Shown here: in pieces, positions 46,262 through 55,073 of the stretch | Numbering within the stretch: the first letter of the stretch is position 1 | Layout: every line of letters begins with the position of its first letter | Origin: Comamonas sp. 26 | GTDB taxonomy: Bacteria; Pseudomonadota; Gammaproteobacteria; Burkholderiales; Burkholderiaceae_C | Assembly (NCBI RefSeq): GCF_002754475.1 | Contig: NZ_PEFL01000001.1 | Span: 1,302,001 to 1,366,000 of the forward strand | Direction of reading: 5' to 3' | Length of the DNA: 64,000 nucleotides | Program-made: the position numbers and the translations under genes | Notes under the pieces: generated by a model | The model's database searches: none | What the model was told of the DNA's origin: nothing | The model's input: only the letters and a program-made list of their open reading frames with translations

Positions 46262-48046
46262 TCAGGCCAGCGCGGCTTCTTCGTCTTCGGCGGGGTGGCG
46301 GGCAGCCTTGCCAGCTTCCTTGAAAGGATCGATGCCAATGCGGCGCACGGCGTCAATAAAGTGTTCGCCGCTGTGGCGCAGGTCGCGGTAGGTGCTCAGC
46401 ACGGCTTCGATCACGTCAGGCACCTCGGCAGCGCTGAACGATGGGCCGATGGCCTTGCCAGCCACGGCGTTGCCCGAGAGGGTGGAGCCGTCAGAGCCGC
46501 CCAGAGTGACCTGGTACCACTCCTTGCCGTCCTTATCCACACCCAGAATGCCGATGTGGCCGCTGTGGTGGTGACCGCAGCTGTTGATACAGCCGCTGAT
46601 GTGCAGGTCAATCTCGCCGATATCGTCCAGCTCGTCCAGATCCTGATAACGGGCGGTGATGGCGTCGGCAATGGGCAGGCTGCGGGCGTTGGCCAGTGCG
46701 CAGAAGTCGCCGCCGGGGCAGGCAATCATGTCGGTCAGCAGGGCTACATTGGTGCTGGCCAGACCCAGAGCCTTGGCTTCGGTCCACAGCGCATGCAGCT
46801 TGCCGACCTGTACCCAGGGCAGCATCACGTTCTGGTCATGCGTTACGCGGGCTTCGCCAGAGGAGAAAGCATCGACCAATTGCGCCAGTGCATCGAGCTG
46901 CTCGCTCTGTGCATCGCCAGGGGCCTGGCCCACGCGCTTGAAGGACAGGGTGACGGCGCGCAGACCTGCCAGTTTGTGGGCGTGCACGTTGCGGGCGACC
47001 CAGCGGGCAAAGGCGGGCTCCTTGGCCGTTTGCTCGATCAGTGCCTGTTCAGCGGCGGCTGCATCGGTGACGACGGGCAGAGCCGGTGTGGTGAACATGG
47101 CGGCCACGCGGTCAAACTCGGCCTGCGGCACGGTGTGAGGGCCGCCGTCCACGTCAACGATCTGGCGGAACTCTTCTTCCACCGCATCGATATAGGCCTG
47201 GCCTTCAGCCTTGACCAGAATCTTGATGCGTGCCTTGTATTTGTTGTCGCGGCGGCCTAGTTCGTTGTAGACGCGAACAATGGCTTCGATGTAATTCATG
47301 ATCTGGTTCCAGGGCAGGAACTCACGAATCACGGTGCCGATCACGGGCGTGCGGCCCATGCCGCCACCGACAAATACCTTGAAGCCGATTTCGCCCGCTT
47401 CATTTTTGACCATGTGCAGGCCCACATCGTGCCAGCCTGTGGCGGCGCGGTCTTCCTTGGCACCAGTGATGGCGATCTTGAACTTGCGTGGCAGAAAGGC
47501 GAACTCGGGGTGCAGCGTGGTCCACTGGCGCAGAATTTCTGCGTAGGGGCGGGGGTCAATGGCTTCGTCAGGGGCAATACCGGCCAGCGCATCGGTGGTG
47601 GTGTTGCGAATGCAGTTGCCGCTGGTCTGAATGCCGTGCAGATTGACGCTGGCCAGCAGATCCATCACATCGGCAGCTCTGGACAGGGGAATCCAGTTGA
47701 ACTGCACATTGGTACGGGTGGTGAAGTGGGCGCAGTTCTTGGGCAGATAGGTGGTGCCCATCTTGCCCTGGCCATCCAGCGCTGCCTGAAAGACGGCGGC
47801 CTCGGGCTCGTCGTATTCGCGAGCCACCTTGGCCAGCACGCGAATCTGGGCGGAGTTGATCTCGCCATAAGGCACGGCCACGCGCAGCATGGGCGCATAG
47901 CGCTGGACATACCAGCCGTTTTGCAGACGCAGCGGGCGGAAATCATCTTCCGGGAGCTTGCCTGCCTGCCAGCGTTCCAGCTGGTCACGGAACTGGTCGG
48001 CGCGTTGCTTGACGAACGCTTTGTCGAAATCGGTGTATTGATACAT
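46262..48046 (-). CDS. cysI: Assimilatory sulfite (nitrite) reductase hemoprotein
   Basis: Siroheme and 4Fe-4S enzyme reducing sulfite to sulfide with six electrons. The 594 residues show two ferredoxin-like and two catalytic repeats. Substrate arginine/lysine segments include THFTTRTN-type sequence (AHFTTRTNVQFNW). The cluster Cys ligands are in CPGGDFCALANARS and CINSCGHHHSGHIG. It is the first gene of the minus-strand cys operon. No cysJ flavoprotein is in the window, so a ferredoxin donor is likely. Confidence 0.95.
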   Translation of the reverse strand: MYQYTDFDKAFVKQRADQFRDQLERWQAGKLPEDDFRPLRLQNGWYVQRYAPMLRVAVPYGEINSAQIRVLAKVAREYDEPEAAVFQAALDGQGKMGTTYLPKNCAHFTTRTNVQFNWIPLSRAADVMDLLASVNLHGIQTSGNCIRNTTTDALAGIAPDEAIDPRPYAEILRQWTTLHPEFAFLPRKFKIAITGAKEDRAATGWHDVGLHMVKNEAGEIGFKVFVGGGMGRTPVIGTVIREFLPWNQIMNYIEAIVRVYNELGRRDNKYKARIKILVKAEGQAYIDAVEEEFRQIVDVDGGPHTVPQAEFDRVAAMFTTPALPVVTDAAAAEQALIEQTAKEPAFARWVARNVHAHKLAGLRAVTLSFKRVGQAPGDAQSEQLDALAQLVDAFSSGEARVTHDQNVMLPWVQVGKLHALWTEAKALGLASTNVALLTDMIACPGGDFCALANARSLPIADAITARYQDLDELDDIGEIDLHISGCINSCGHHHSGHIGILGVDKDGKEWYQVTLGGSDGSTLSGNAVAGKAIGPSFSAAEVPDVIEAVLSTYRDLRHSGEHFIDAVRRIGIDPFKEAGKAARHPAEDEEAALA

Positions 48047-48341
48047 GTCTTCAGTTCTTCCGTGGAGCGAATGCCTTGCCTCGAATGGCATTGCACTGTG
48101 ATCGTTGGAGCGAACTGTAGAGATGCTTTATATAAAAACAAACGATTATTTAGTCCTTCATATATAACTAAAAGAATATGTGAGGCCGTAAACAAAGGCT
48201 CGCTTTCGGGTCAAAGTGCGCCGGTTCTGGGAATTTCCTTGCGGTGCACTTGCATTTATCTGTAAGCAAGGCTCGCTGATTCCCTAGAATCGGGGCTTGT
48301 TCAATGATTGAGGCGCCTGGATTGAAAGCGGGTGCCTGACT
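48047..48341. promoter_or_regulatory. Divergent cysI / CorC-type gene control region
   Basis: No gene is seen. An unusually AT-rich block at about 48120-48182 (TTTATATAAAAACAAACG and ATATATAACTAAAAG) lies 75-135 bases upstream of cysI. This placement fits a CysB-type activator site, but no exact CysB consensus is claimed. Confidence 0.45.
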
Positions 48342-49661
48342 ATGGAAATAGCCATACTTTTCGCTCTCATCTGTTTGAACGGCGTGTTCGCCATGTCGGA
48401 GATTGCGCTGGTCACAGCCCGCAAGAGCCGCATGCAAAAAATGGTGGATGAGGGCGACAGCGGTGCGGTAGCCGCTATCAAGCTAGGAGAGGATCCAACG
48501 CGTTTTCTCTCCACCATTCAGATTGGTATTACCTCGATTGGCGTGCTCAACGGTATCGTGGGCGAGGCGGCTCTGGCCGGGCCACTGGCTCTCAAGCTGA
48601 TAGACGCCGGCATGCAGGCCAAGACGGCTGGTTACGTCTCTACCGGTCTGGTCGTGGTGCTGATCACCTACTTCTCTATCGTGGTGGGCGAGCTGGTTCC
48701 CAAGCGTCTGGGTCAGACCAACCCCGAAGCGCTGGCGCGCCTGATCTCCCGCCCCATCAACTTTCTGGCTCTGGCCACCAAGCCTTTTGTTTGGTTGCTG
48801 TCTGCATCCACACGCGGCCTGCTCAAACTGCTGGGCGTCAAGGAAAGCAATGGCAGCGTGGTAACCGAAGAGGAAATTCAGGCCATTTTGGTGGAGGGTC
48901 ACAGCGCCGGTGTGATCGAGTCGCAAGAGCACACCATGGTGCGCAACGTGTTCCGGCTGGATGACCGCCAGATCGGCTCACTTATGGTGCCGCGCAGCGA
49001 TGTGGTGTTTCTAGATATCGACGACAGCCTGGACGTCAATCTGACCCGGATGGAAGAAGCCGACCATGCACGCTATCCCGTGGTGCGCGGCGATATGAAC
49101 AATATCGTGGGCGTGCTCAATGCCCGCCAGTGGCTGGCCCAGACCGTGCGCCAGAAGGGCGAGCAAAAGCTCGGCGATCAGCCGCTGCAGACGGCGCTCT
49201 ATGTGCCGGAAACCATTACTGGTATGGAGCTGCTGGACACCTTCCGCAACTCTGATCTGCATATGGCGTTTGTGATCGACGAATACGGTGAGGTGCAAGG
49301 CATTGTCACGCTGCAGGATTTGATTGAAGCGATTACCGGCGAATTCCAGCCGCGCGACGACGAAACCAGCTGGGCGGTGCAGCGTCCGGATGGCAGCTGG
49401 CTGCTGGATGGACATATCCCTGTGCCAGAACTCAAGGACCGCCTGAACCTGCATGCCGTGCCCGAAGAAGAGCGCGGCCGCTATCACACGCTCAGCGGCA
49501 TGGTGATGCTCTTGCTGGGCCGGGTGCCCAGCGAATCCGACGTGGTCGAGTGGGAAGACTGGCGCTTTGAAGTGGTGGACATGGACGGCAAGACGCTCGA
49601 TAAGGTGCTGGCCACCAAGCTGGAGCCTTTAGTCTCAGCAGACGCGATTACGCTGCCGTAA
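48342..49661 (+). CDS. CNNM/CorC-family membrane protein (DUF21 plus CBS domains)
   Basis: A 439-residue protein of the hemolysin-like CorC/TlyC/CNNM group, linked in other organisms to magnesium or cobalt export. The DUF21 membrane domain covers about residues 1-190, with CLNGVFAMSEIALVTARKSR and VVGELVPKRLG. Two CBS domains follow (about 215-335, with MVPRSDVVFLDID and VIDEYGEVQGIVTLQDLIEAI). The C-terminal CorC_HlyC domain ends with GRVPSESDVVEWEDWRFEVVDMDG. It is monocistronic with its own terminator. Confidence 0.9.
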   Translation: MEIAILFALICLNGVFAMSEIALVTARKSRMQKMVDEGDSGAVAAIKLGEDPTRFLSTIQIGITSIGVLNGIVGEAALAGPLALKLIDAGMQAKTAGYVSTGLVVVLITYFSIVVGELVPKRLGQTNPEALARLISRPINFLALATKPFVWLLSASTRGLLKLLGVKESNGSVVTEEEIQAILVEGHSAGVIESQEHTMVRNVFRLDDRQIGSLMVPRSDVVFLDIDDSLDVNLTRMEEADHARYPVVRGDMNNIVGVLNARQWLAQTVRQKGEQKLGDQPLQTALYVPETITGMELLDTFRNSDLHMAFVIDEYGEVQGIVTLQDLIEAITGEFQPRDDETSWAVQRPDGSWLLDGHIPVPELKDRLNLHAVPEEERGRYHTLSGMVMLLLGRVPSESDVVEWEDWRFEVVDMDGKTLDKVLATKLEPLVSADAITLP

Positions 49662-49680
49662 ATCCAGTCTTCAGGCATGA

Positions 49681-49727
49681 AAAGAGCACCTGGCGCTTTA
49701 TTGATAAGCGGCAGGTGCTCTTTTTTT
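49681..49727 (+). terminator. Terminator after the CorC-type gene
   Basis: A 12-bp stem (49681-49692 with 49712-49723), with an inner partial helix, runs into a T tract to 49727. Confidence 0.85.
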
Positions 49728-49780
49728 AGGAGTCCTGGTTTTAGAGCGACTCACACAACCCTTGATACGTCGTTGCTTCG

Positions 49781-49850
49781 CCTTGTCGTATTTCTGTACT
49801 GCCTGCGGCTTCGCGCCTCGTCTCAAACGCCAACCTGCGGTTTGCTGGGT
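49781..49850 (+). repeat. Second dispersed repeat, copy 1
   Basis: Matches 54991-55060 over about 70 bases. Shared blocks include CCTTGYCGTA, TGTACYGCCTGYGGCTTYGC and AAACGCCAAYCTRCG. It lies in the gap between the terminator and the mnmC stop. Confidence 0.7.
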
Positions 49851-49884
49851 AGTGTTAGCCGCTCTTGGTCAGGCGCTTTTCGGA

Positions 49885-51849
49885 TCACGCATCACGCGTC
49901 ACGCGACTCCACAGTCGCTGCGTGCCCAGCGATTGCGCCAGCTTGGCATCCAGCGGCAGCGGCTCACCATGCAGGCGCGCTGCCAGCAACTCGCCGCAGA
50001 GCATGGAAAGCGTCAGCCCGCGCGAGCCCAGTCCCGTCAGCACCCACAGTCCGGGCAGGTCGTCCGCCGCTTCACCGGCGGGTCCGGCCAGCGGCAGGCG
50101 GTCATAGGCGGCGCAGCGCACTCGCGCCCAGGTCTCGGGTTGCTGTGGTGCATCAAAAAAGGATTGCAGCGCCTGCCGGCATGCGGGCAGCAGGGCGGCC
50201 AGCTTCTCGCCATTGCCCGCATGTGCGGCCTGCTGGTCTGCGGCGCTGGGCGGCAGCTCGGTCACATCGCGCTCGAAGGTGGAGCCCATGATCCATTGGT
50301 GCGGGCTGGTAGGGGCGTCACCCGGAAAGTCCGGTACCAGATTGCCGTGGCCGTTGACCGGGAAGGGCGGCATGGCCGCCTGAGTCTGTGCCGTATGCTC
50401 GGCCACGCTGACTTGCCCGCGTATGGCTTGCAGCTCCCACAGTCCGGCATTCATGCCACTGGCTTGCAGCAGTGTTTTGCTGGCCGGGCCCAGCGCCAGA
50501 ACCAGCATGTCGGCCTGGGCAATGCTCTGGCCCTGCAGGTTCAACACCTGCCACTGACCGTTGACTTCATCGCGCTGCAGCCTGGCGGCATCGGTATTGC
50601 CCTGCCACTGAATAAGGGTCGATTGCATCAAAGCCCGTACCAGTTGCGCAGGCCTGACCCAGCCCGCCTGCGCGTGCCACAGGGCGTGGCTGTCATCAGG
50701 CAAGCGGGCGGCTTGCAGATGCTGAGCAGTAGCGGGCTTGCTCCACTGCAGGCCCCAGCCGTGCTCGGCGCTGCCTGTCTTCAGCCATTGCGGTGGTAGG
50801 TGGGCGGGCTCGTTCAGGTCATGCTCCAGCACGCCGCCATGGGCCCAGTCCTCGTCCGTTTGCAGTTTTTGGGCAGCGCTCAGTTGCTGCAAAGTTTGTA
50901 GCGTGGTGCGCACGCCGCTGCGGGACAGACGCGATAAAACACTGTCATCGGGTGAGACATGGGGGCAGAACAACCCTGCAGGCAGACCCGATGCACCGGC
51001 AGCGGGCTGCGCAGCACTGTCGAGCACGGTGACTTGCCAGCCCCGCCTTGCCAGACTGGCTGCGGCGGCTGCACCGGCCAGCCCCGCACCCAGCACCAGG
51101 CAGTGGCCTGGTTGTTTGACGGGCGCAGGCAGCCCATCCGCACGGTGGCGGGGCTCCCACGCAGGGTTGTAGCTGGCCTGCAGGTTGTGTCGCTTGGGAG
51201 GCGTTCCCGGCACTTTTTTGACGTCAAAGCCCTGTGTCTTCAGGGCTTGCCGCACGCTGCCAGCCACGCACCAGGTCGCCAGCTGCGTGCCACGGCGGCA
51301 GTGGCGGGCGATGTTTTTCATGGCATCTTCATCCCATAGCTCGGGGTTGAGCTGGGGCGAAAAGCCATCGAGGTAGACGCTATCTGCCGTGAGCTGCTGC
51401 TTGCGCAGCATGGTCTGTGCCGGGCCTATATACAGCGTCAGCAGAACTTGGCCCTCTTCAAAAGACAGGCGGTGCACGCCTGGCAGCAGCCCCCACCACT
51501 GCTCGGCCAGTTGCAGGCCCAGTGCGCGCAGCTGGTCATCTGCAGGCAAGGACTGCAGCAGGTCTTCGCGAGAGACGGGAAACGCCTCAACCGAAACGAA
51601 ATGCAGCAGCCGCGTGCGCTGCGGGTCAGCTTTCCAGGCCGCCCAGGTCACCAGAAAGTTCAGGCCAAAGCCAAAACCGGTTTCCAGAATCCGCCATTGC
51701 GGCGTATTGGCCCATGCAGCAGGCAGGCCGCAGCCGCCCAGAAAGACATGGGTAGCCTGATCGAGGCCGCCATCTTCGCTGCGATAGCGATCCTGAAAAC
51801 GAGAGCTGTAGGGGGTGCCATCAGGCATCCATGTGATGGGTTCAGACAT
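49885..51849 (-). CDS. mnmC: Bifunctional tRNA mnm5s2U biosynthesis protein MnmC
   Basis: MnmC finishes the mnm5s2U wobble modification. Its C-terminal FAD domain removes the carboxymethyl group and its N-terminal domain methylates the product with SAM. The 654 residues begin SEPITWMPDGTPYSSRFQDRYRS. The methyltransferase part has ILETGFGFGLNFLVTWAAW and VYLDGFSPQLNPELW. The oxidoreductase begins near residue 255 with CLVLGAGLAGAAAAASLARRG. The start at 51849 fits the family. The TRIC-type channel gene lies upstream on the same strand. Confidence 0.93.
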   Translation of the reverse strand: MSEPITWMPDGTPYSSRFQDRYRSEDGGLDQATHVFLGGCGLPAAWANTPQWRILETGFGFGLNFLVTWAAWKADPQRTRLLHFVSVEAFPVSREDLLQSLPADDQLRALGLQLAEQWWGLLPGVHRLSFEEGQVLLTLYIGPAQTMLRKQQLTADSVYLDGFSPQLNPELWDEDAMKNIARHCRRGTQLATWCVAGSVRQALKTQGFDVKKVPGTPPKRHNLQASYNPAWEPRHRADGLPAPVKQPGHCLVLGAGLAGAAAAASLARRGWQVTVLDSAAQPAAGASGLPAGLFCPHVSPDDSVLSRLSRSGVRTTLQTLQQLSAAQKLQTDEDWAHGGVLEHDLNEPAHLPPQWLKTGSAEHGWGLQWSKPATAQHLQAARLPDDSHALWHAQAGWVRPAQLVRALMQSTLIQWQGNTDAARLQRDEVNGQWQVLNLQGQSIAQADMLVLALGPASKTLLQASGMNAGLWELQAIRGQVSVAEHTAQTQAAMPPFPVNGHGNLVPDFPGDAPTSPHQWIMGSTFERDVTELPPSAADQQAAHAGNGEKLAALLPACRQALQSFFDAPQQPETWARVRCAAYDRLPLAGPAGEAADDLPGLWVLTGLGSRGLTLSMLCGELLAARLHGEPLPLDAKLAQSLGTQRLWSRVTRDA

Positions 51850-51908
51850 GGCAGGGGAAAACGCATCCACAAGGCGTGATGCTTAAAACTGGTGCGGTGT
51901 AAGTATCA

Positions 51909-51996
51909 GGGACAGCGAGCAAGAGCCGTCTCGCAGCGAGGCTGTCGTCCCCCTCTCGCAGAGAGAGGGGGAAGCCGCAAAGCGGCTCAGGGGGGA
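51909..51996 (-). repeat. Dispersed 3'-end repeat, copy after the TRIC-type gene
   Basis: On the minus strand it starts just after the stop at 52000 with CCCCCTGAGCCGCTTTGCGGC, then the internal hairpin CCCCCTCTCTCTGCGAGAGGGGG, ACGACAGCCTCGCTGCGAG and CGGCTCTTGCTCGCTGTCCC. This is the cleanest copy and best shows the internal palindromes. Confidence 0.8.
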
Positions 51997-51999
51997 AGT

Positions 52000-52665
52000 T
52001 TATTCCCAGCGTTGCTGGTAGGAGAAGACAGGAAGACGCCATTTAAAACGAATGGCCGCCATACGAAAGGCCAAGCCACCGGCAAAACAGACGATGGTGC
52101 TGATATTGGGGCTGACATCCAGGTGACGCAGGCCCAGGAACATCAGGCATACGGCCAGCGACACGCTGGCATATAGCTCGCGGCGGAAGACGACGGGCAC
52201 CTGGTTGCACAGCACATCACGCAAAATGCCGCCGCTGATGCCGGTAATCATGCCCGCCATGATGACGACGATGGTGGGGTAGCCCAGCTCCAGCGCGGTG
52301 TTGCAGCCGATCAGCGAGAAGGCGATCAGGCCCATGGCGTCCAGCAGCAAAAACACTTGCTTGAGTCTGTGCATGTGGCGTGCAATCACCGTGGTCAGCA
52401 GGCCGAAGCTGATGACCAGATACACATATTCGGGATGCTGCGTCCAGCCAATCGGGTAGTGGCCCAGCACCATGTCACGAATGGTGCCGCCGCCAAGGGC
52501 TGTGACAAAGGCAATGACGACGACGCCAAAGATATCCATATTGCGCCGGCCCGCAGCAAGCGCGCCGGACATGGCTTCGGCAGTGATGGCCACCAGATAG
52601 ATGACCAGCATGACGGTGAAATTGGCGGTCTGGAACGAGTCCAGCAAAGAGACGGAAGGAAGCAT
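52000..52665 (-). CDS. TRIC-type (UPF0126) cation channel family protein
   Basis: A membrane protein of 221 residues with seven helices, formed by two UPF0126 repeats. Each repeat has the glycine-rich kink: GALAAGRRNMDIFGVVVIAFVTALGGGTIRDMVLG in the first and GITGISGGILRDVLCNQVPVVFR in the second. Prokaryotic TRIC homologues form trimeric K+-permeable channels; physiological role in bacteria is unclear. A tandem glycine riboswitch precedes it, tying expression to glycine. The ATG at 52665 is chosen; a GTG nine codons upstream is open. Confidence 0.88.
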   Translation of the reverse strand: MLPSVSLLDSFQTANFTVMLVIYLVAITAEAMSGALAAGRRNMDIFGVVVIAFVTALGGGTIRDMVLGHYPIGWTQHPEYVYLVISFGLLTTVIARHMHRLKQVFLLLDAMGLIAFSLIGCNTALELGYPTIVVIMAGMITGISGGILRDVLCNQVPVVFRRELYASVSLAVCLMFLGLRHLDVSPNISTIVCFAGGLAFRMAAIRFKWRLPVFSYQQRWE

Positions 52666-52721
52666 GACGGCACTTGAAAATAGACCAGCCACTCACATCA
52701 ACAGGAGTGTCTGGTTTGCCT

Positions 52722-52934
52722 CTCCCGCTGTCCTTTTACCTGAGAGTTGCGCATGTGCACCTTCGCGGTGGACATGCTTGCCCCTTCGGTGAGCCCTGCA
52801 AACTTGTGATTGCGGGCTGCTCTCCAGTTGGCGATATCCGGGCCTTGTCTGACCCACCTGCGGTACTTATTGCCTGAGCGATTATGGGAGTTTGCGCCTT
52901 CGGCGGGAACCGTTGCAGGTTCCGCTCTCCCGCA
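52722..52934 (-). promoter_or_regulatory. Tandem glycine riboswitch
   Basis: Read on the minus strand, aptamer 1 runs from GCGGGAGAGC through CGCCGAAGGCGCAA to GCTCAGGCAATAAGTACCGC. Aptamer 2 runs from CTGGAGAGC through CACCGAAGGGGCAA to ACTCTCAGGTAAAAGGACAG. These are the conserved glycine-aptamer elements, with a short linker as in classic tandem switches. The element ends about 55 bases before the TRIC-type gene ATG. Confidence 0.93.
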
Positions 52935-53172
52935 GGATGGGCGCGATTTTAGCCAGTTATGGCGGTGTTTTACGGGTTAGTACCTGTGTTGCCTGGGTTT
53001 GATGATCTGTTTTTTGTTTTATTTGAAGTCTGGCTTTTCGTTGGCGGCTGCGATGGCGATGATGGAAAGTTAATTTTGATAGCTGCTCGCGCTTGCTGTG
53101 CTTGGGGTATAGGCAGGTTTTCCTTGATGCCTGACTGTGACAAATCTGGCGCCTTTGGCCGCAGCCAGCAAC

Positions 53173-53204
53173 AAAAAAGCCCCGGGCAATGCCACGGGGC
53201 TTTT
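53173..53204. terminator. Terminator after yggX
   Basis: A 10-bp stem (53175-53184 with 53195-53204) with A and T tracts on its outer sides. It ends yggX transcription on the minus strand. The rest of 52935-53172 holds the riboswitch promoter side and no gene. Confidence 0.8.
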
Positions 53205-53232
53205 GTATCTGAGGTCTCTGACTCAGGCGAGC

Positions 53233-53508
53233 TTACTCAGCGCTTGGAGGCACGTAGCCCTGAGCCGCATCTGCTCCGCCACCAAAGAAATGATTTTCCA
53301 TCTGACGGGACAGGTACTGGCGGGCGCGCGCGTCGGCCAGGTTCAGGCGGTTTTCATTGATCAGCATGGTCTGGTGCTTGAGCCAGTCGGCCCAGGCCTG
53401 CTTGCTCACGCTTTCATAGATGCGCTTGCCCAGTTCGCCGGGTGCAGGGGGAAAGTCCAGGCCTTCTGCATCCTGATCCAGCTTGATGCAATGAACGGTA
53501 CGTGCCAT
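53233..53508 (-). CDS. yggX: Fe(2+)-trafficking protein YggX
   Basis: A 91-residue protein of the YggX family, which protects Fe-S clusters from oxidative damage and handles Fe(II). It has the conserved Cys7 in [37 protein letters not shown] and the NENRLNL segment. The C-terminal MENHFFGG is also typical. It diverges from the sulfate-binding protein gene. Confidence 0.95.
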   Translation of the reverse strand: MARTVHCIKLDQDAEGLDFPPAPGELGKRIYESVSKQAWADWLKHQTMLINENRLNLADARARQYLSRQMENHFFGGGADAAQGYVPPSAE

Positions 53509-53654
53509 GTGTAGGGTCCTCTTGTGTGATTACAGATGTTTAGGTAATAACAAACTGAAATCTTAGTAGTTTGAGTTTTAAGACTGCGGATCAAGAATGC
53601 ATAGCAACGGGGGAGAAGAAGCCCGTTATCCATTCACTCCAAGAACACAGTCCA
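53509..53654 (+). promoter_or_regulatory. yggX / sulfate-binding protein divergent promoter region
   Basis: An AT-rich stretch at about 53527-53580 (AGGTAATAACAAACTGAAATC) is a plausible site for a CysB-type activator of the downstream gene. No exact consensus is claimed. Confidence 0.3.
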
Positions 53655-54689
53655 ATGAAAAATCGTCGCAACTTTATCAAGTTTCCTCTGGCTGCCGGTC
53701 TGATTGCTGGCTTGACCCTCTCCGCTCTGCCCACATTGCCTGCTTTTGCACAACAAAGCGGCGTGCAATTGCTCAACGTGTCCTATGACCCGACTCGTGA
53801 GCTGTATGTGAATTACAACCAGGCGTTTGCCAAGCACTGGAAGGCCACGCAGAACCAGGATGTGACCATCAAGCAGTCGCACGGTGGCTCGGGCAAGCAG
53901 GCGCGCTCCATCATTGACGGTATTGATGCTGATGTCGCCACGCTGGCGCTGGCCGGTGATATTGATGCGCTGGTCAAGAACGGCAATGTCAAGGCTGACT
54001 GGCAAAAGCGCCTGCCGCACAACAGCGCGCCTTATAGCTCGACCATTGTGTTTCTGGTGAAAAAGGGCAACCCCAAGGGCATCAAGGACTGGGACGATCT
54101 GGTCAAGCCCGGCGTGCAGGTAATTACGCCCAACCCCAAGACCTCGGGCGGTGCCCGCTGGAACTATCTGGCCGCCTGGGAGTTTGCCAAGCGCAAGTAC
54201 GGCGGTGATGCGCAGGCCAAGGATTTCATCACCAAGCTCTACAAGAACGTGCCCGTGCTGGACACCGGCGCGCGTGGCTCCACCGTGACCTTTGTGCAGC
54301 GTGGTCTGGGCGATGTGCTGCTGGCCTGGGAAAACGAAGCCTATCTGGCGCTCAAGGAATTTGGCCCTGAGAAGTTCCAGATCATTGCGCCTTCGCTGTC
54401 CATCCTGGCTGAGCCTTCGGTAGCCGTGGTCGACAAGGTGGTGGACAAGCGCGGCACGCGTGCCGTGGCCGAGGCTTATCTGAAGTACCTGTACTCCGAA
54501 GACGCCCAGCGCATTGCCGGCAAGAACTTCTACCGCCCCACCGATGCCAAGGTGGCGACCGAGTTCGCCAGCCAGTTCCCCAAGCTGGAGCTGTTCACCA
54601 TCGACAAGGCCTTTGGCGGCTGGGCTGCGGCTGACAAGGCGCACTTTGCCGACGGCGGCAGCTTCGACCAGATTTACGCCAAGAAGTAA
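53655..54689 (+). CDS. sbp: Sulfate/thiosulfate ABC transporter periplasmic binding protein
   Basis: Periplasmic sulfate-binding protein. A signal peptide of about 31 residues (basic start MKNRRNF, hydrophobic core, cleavage after PAFA) precedes [20 protein letters not shown], the family start. [21 protein letters not shown] and [16 protein letters not shown] are ligand-binding regions. The 344 residues fit Sbp/CysP. The matching permease and ATPase genes (cysTWA) are not in this window, so the protein is an orphan receptor here, followed by the 67-residue protein gene. Confidence 0.93.
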   Translation: MKNRRNFIKFPLAAGLIAGLTLSALPTLPAFAQQSGVQLLNVSYDPTRELYVNYNQAFAKHWKATQNQDVTIKQSHGGSGKQARSIIDGIDADVATLALAGDIDALVKNGNVKADWQKRLPHNSAPYSSTIVFLVKKGNPKGIKDWDDLVKPGVQVITPNPKTSGGARWNYLAAWEFAKRKYGGDAQAKDFITKLYKNVPVLDTGARGSTVTFVQRGLGDVLLAWENEAYLALKEFGPEKFQIIAPSLSILAEPSVAVVDKVVDKRGTRAVAEAYLKYLYSEDAQRIAGKNFYRPTDAKVATEFASQFPKLELFTIDKAFGGWAAADKAHFADGGSFDQIYAKK

Positions 54690-54748
54690 GCACAGCGCGG
54701 CGGGCTGGCCCGCCGCACACCAGATCACAGCAACAACAGGAGCGGGTA

Positions 54749-54952
54749 ATGAGCAATTTCTGGAGCCGTCTGGGACAGTCTTTTTTGAGCGCAGGAGCCA
54801 TGAATGCACGCCAGCCGCTGTTGGCGTGGGAGGCTTCGTGGGACGAGGCCGAGGCACTGATTGCCAGCGGCAAGCTGTGGCCTGAGCCGCAGCAAACTCA
54901 GGCCGGGAGCAGGGAAGCGGAGACATCCCCCGGCACGGCGCAGCAGCCTTGA
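54749..54952 (+). CDS. 67-residue protein related to the N-terminal extension of SsuB
   Basis: A small protein with a good ribosome binding site (CAGGAGCGGGTA before ATG). Its first 43 residues match the start of SsuB at 60124 in 28 positions: MSN-WSRL-QS--S-GA-NAR-PL-AWEAS-DEA. The tail is Gln/Glu/Thr-rich and differs. It has no Cys. It lies 59 bases after the sulfate-binding protein gene and upstream of ssuE. I do not recognise a named family. The conserved region looks like two short amphipathic helices. A sulfur-starvation role is inferred from position only. Confidence 0.8.
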   Translation: MSNFWSRLGQSFLSAGAMNARQPLLAWEASWDEAEALIASGKLWPEPQQTQAGSREAETSPGTAQQP

Positions 54953-54990
54953 AGCCCTCAACACCACCTTTGATACCTTGTGATATGAAG

Positions 54991-55060
54991 CCTTGCCGTA
55001 CGTTTGTACCGCCTGTGGCTTTGCACCTTGTCTGAAACGCCAATCTACGATTTTCCGGGC
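54991..55060 (+). repeat. Second dispersed repeat, copy 2
   Basis: Partner of 49781-49850, with most differences being single-base transitions. It lies between the small protein gene and ssuE. Confidence 0.7.
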
Positions 55061-55073
55061 CCTGTTCGCAGCT

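Noticed and set aside
48110..48182. AT-rich block upstream of cysI as evidence of horizontal transfer
   Set aside because: It is short, intergenic and between divergent core genes; a promoter or activator site is the simpler reading.
54749..54952. Naming the 67-residue protein OscA, a known sulfur-starvation small protein
   Set aside because: The OscA/DUF2292 sequence pattern I know does not match; the similarity seen is to the SsuB N-terminus only.
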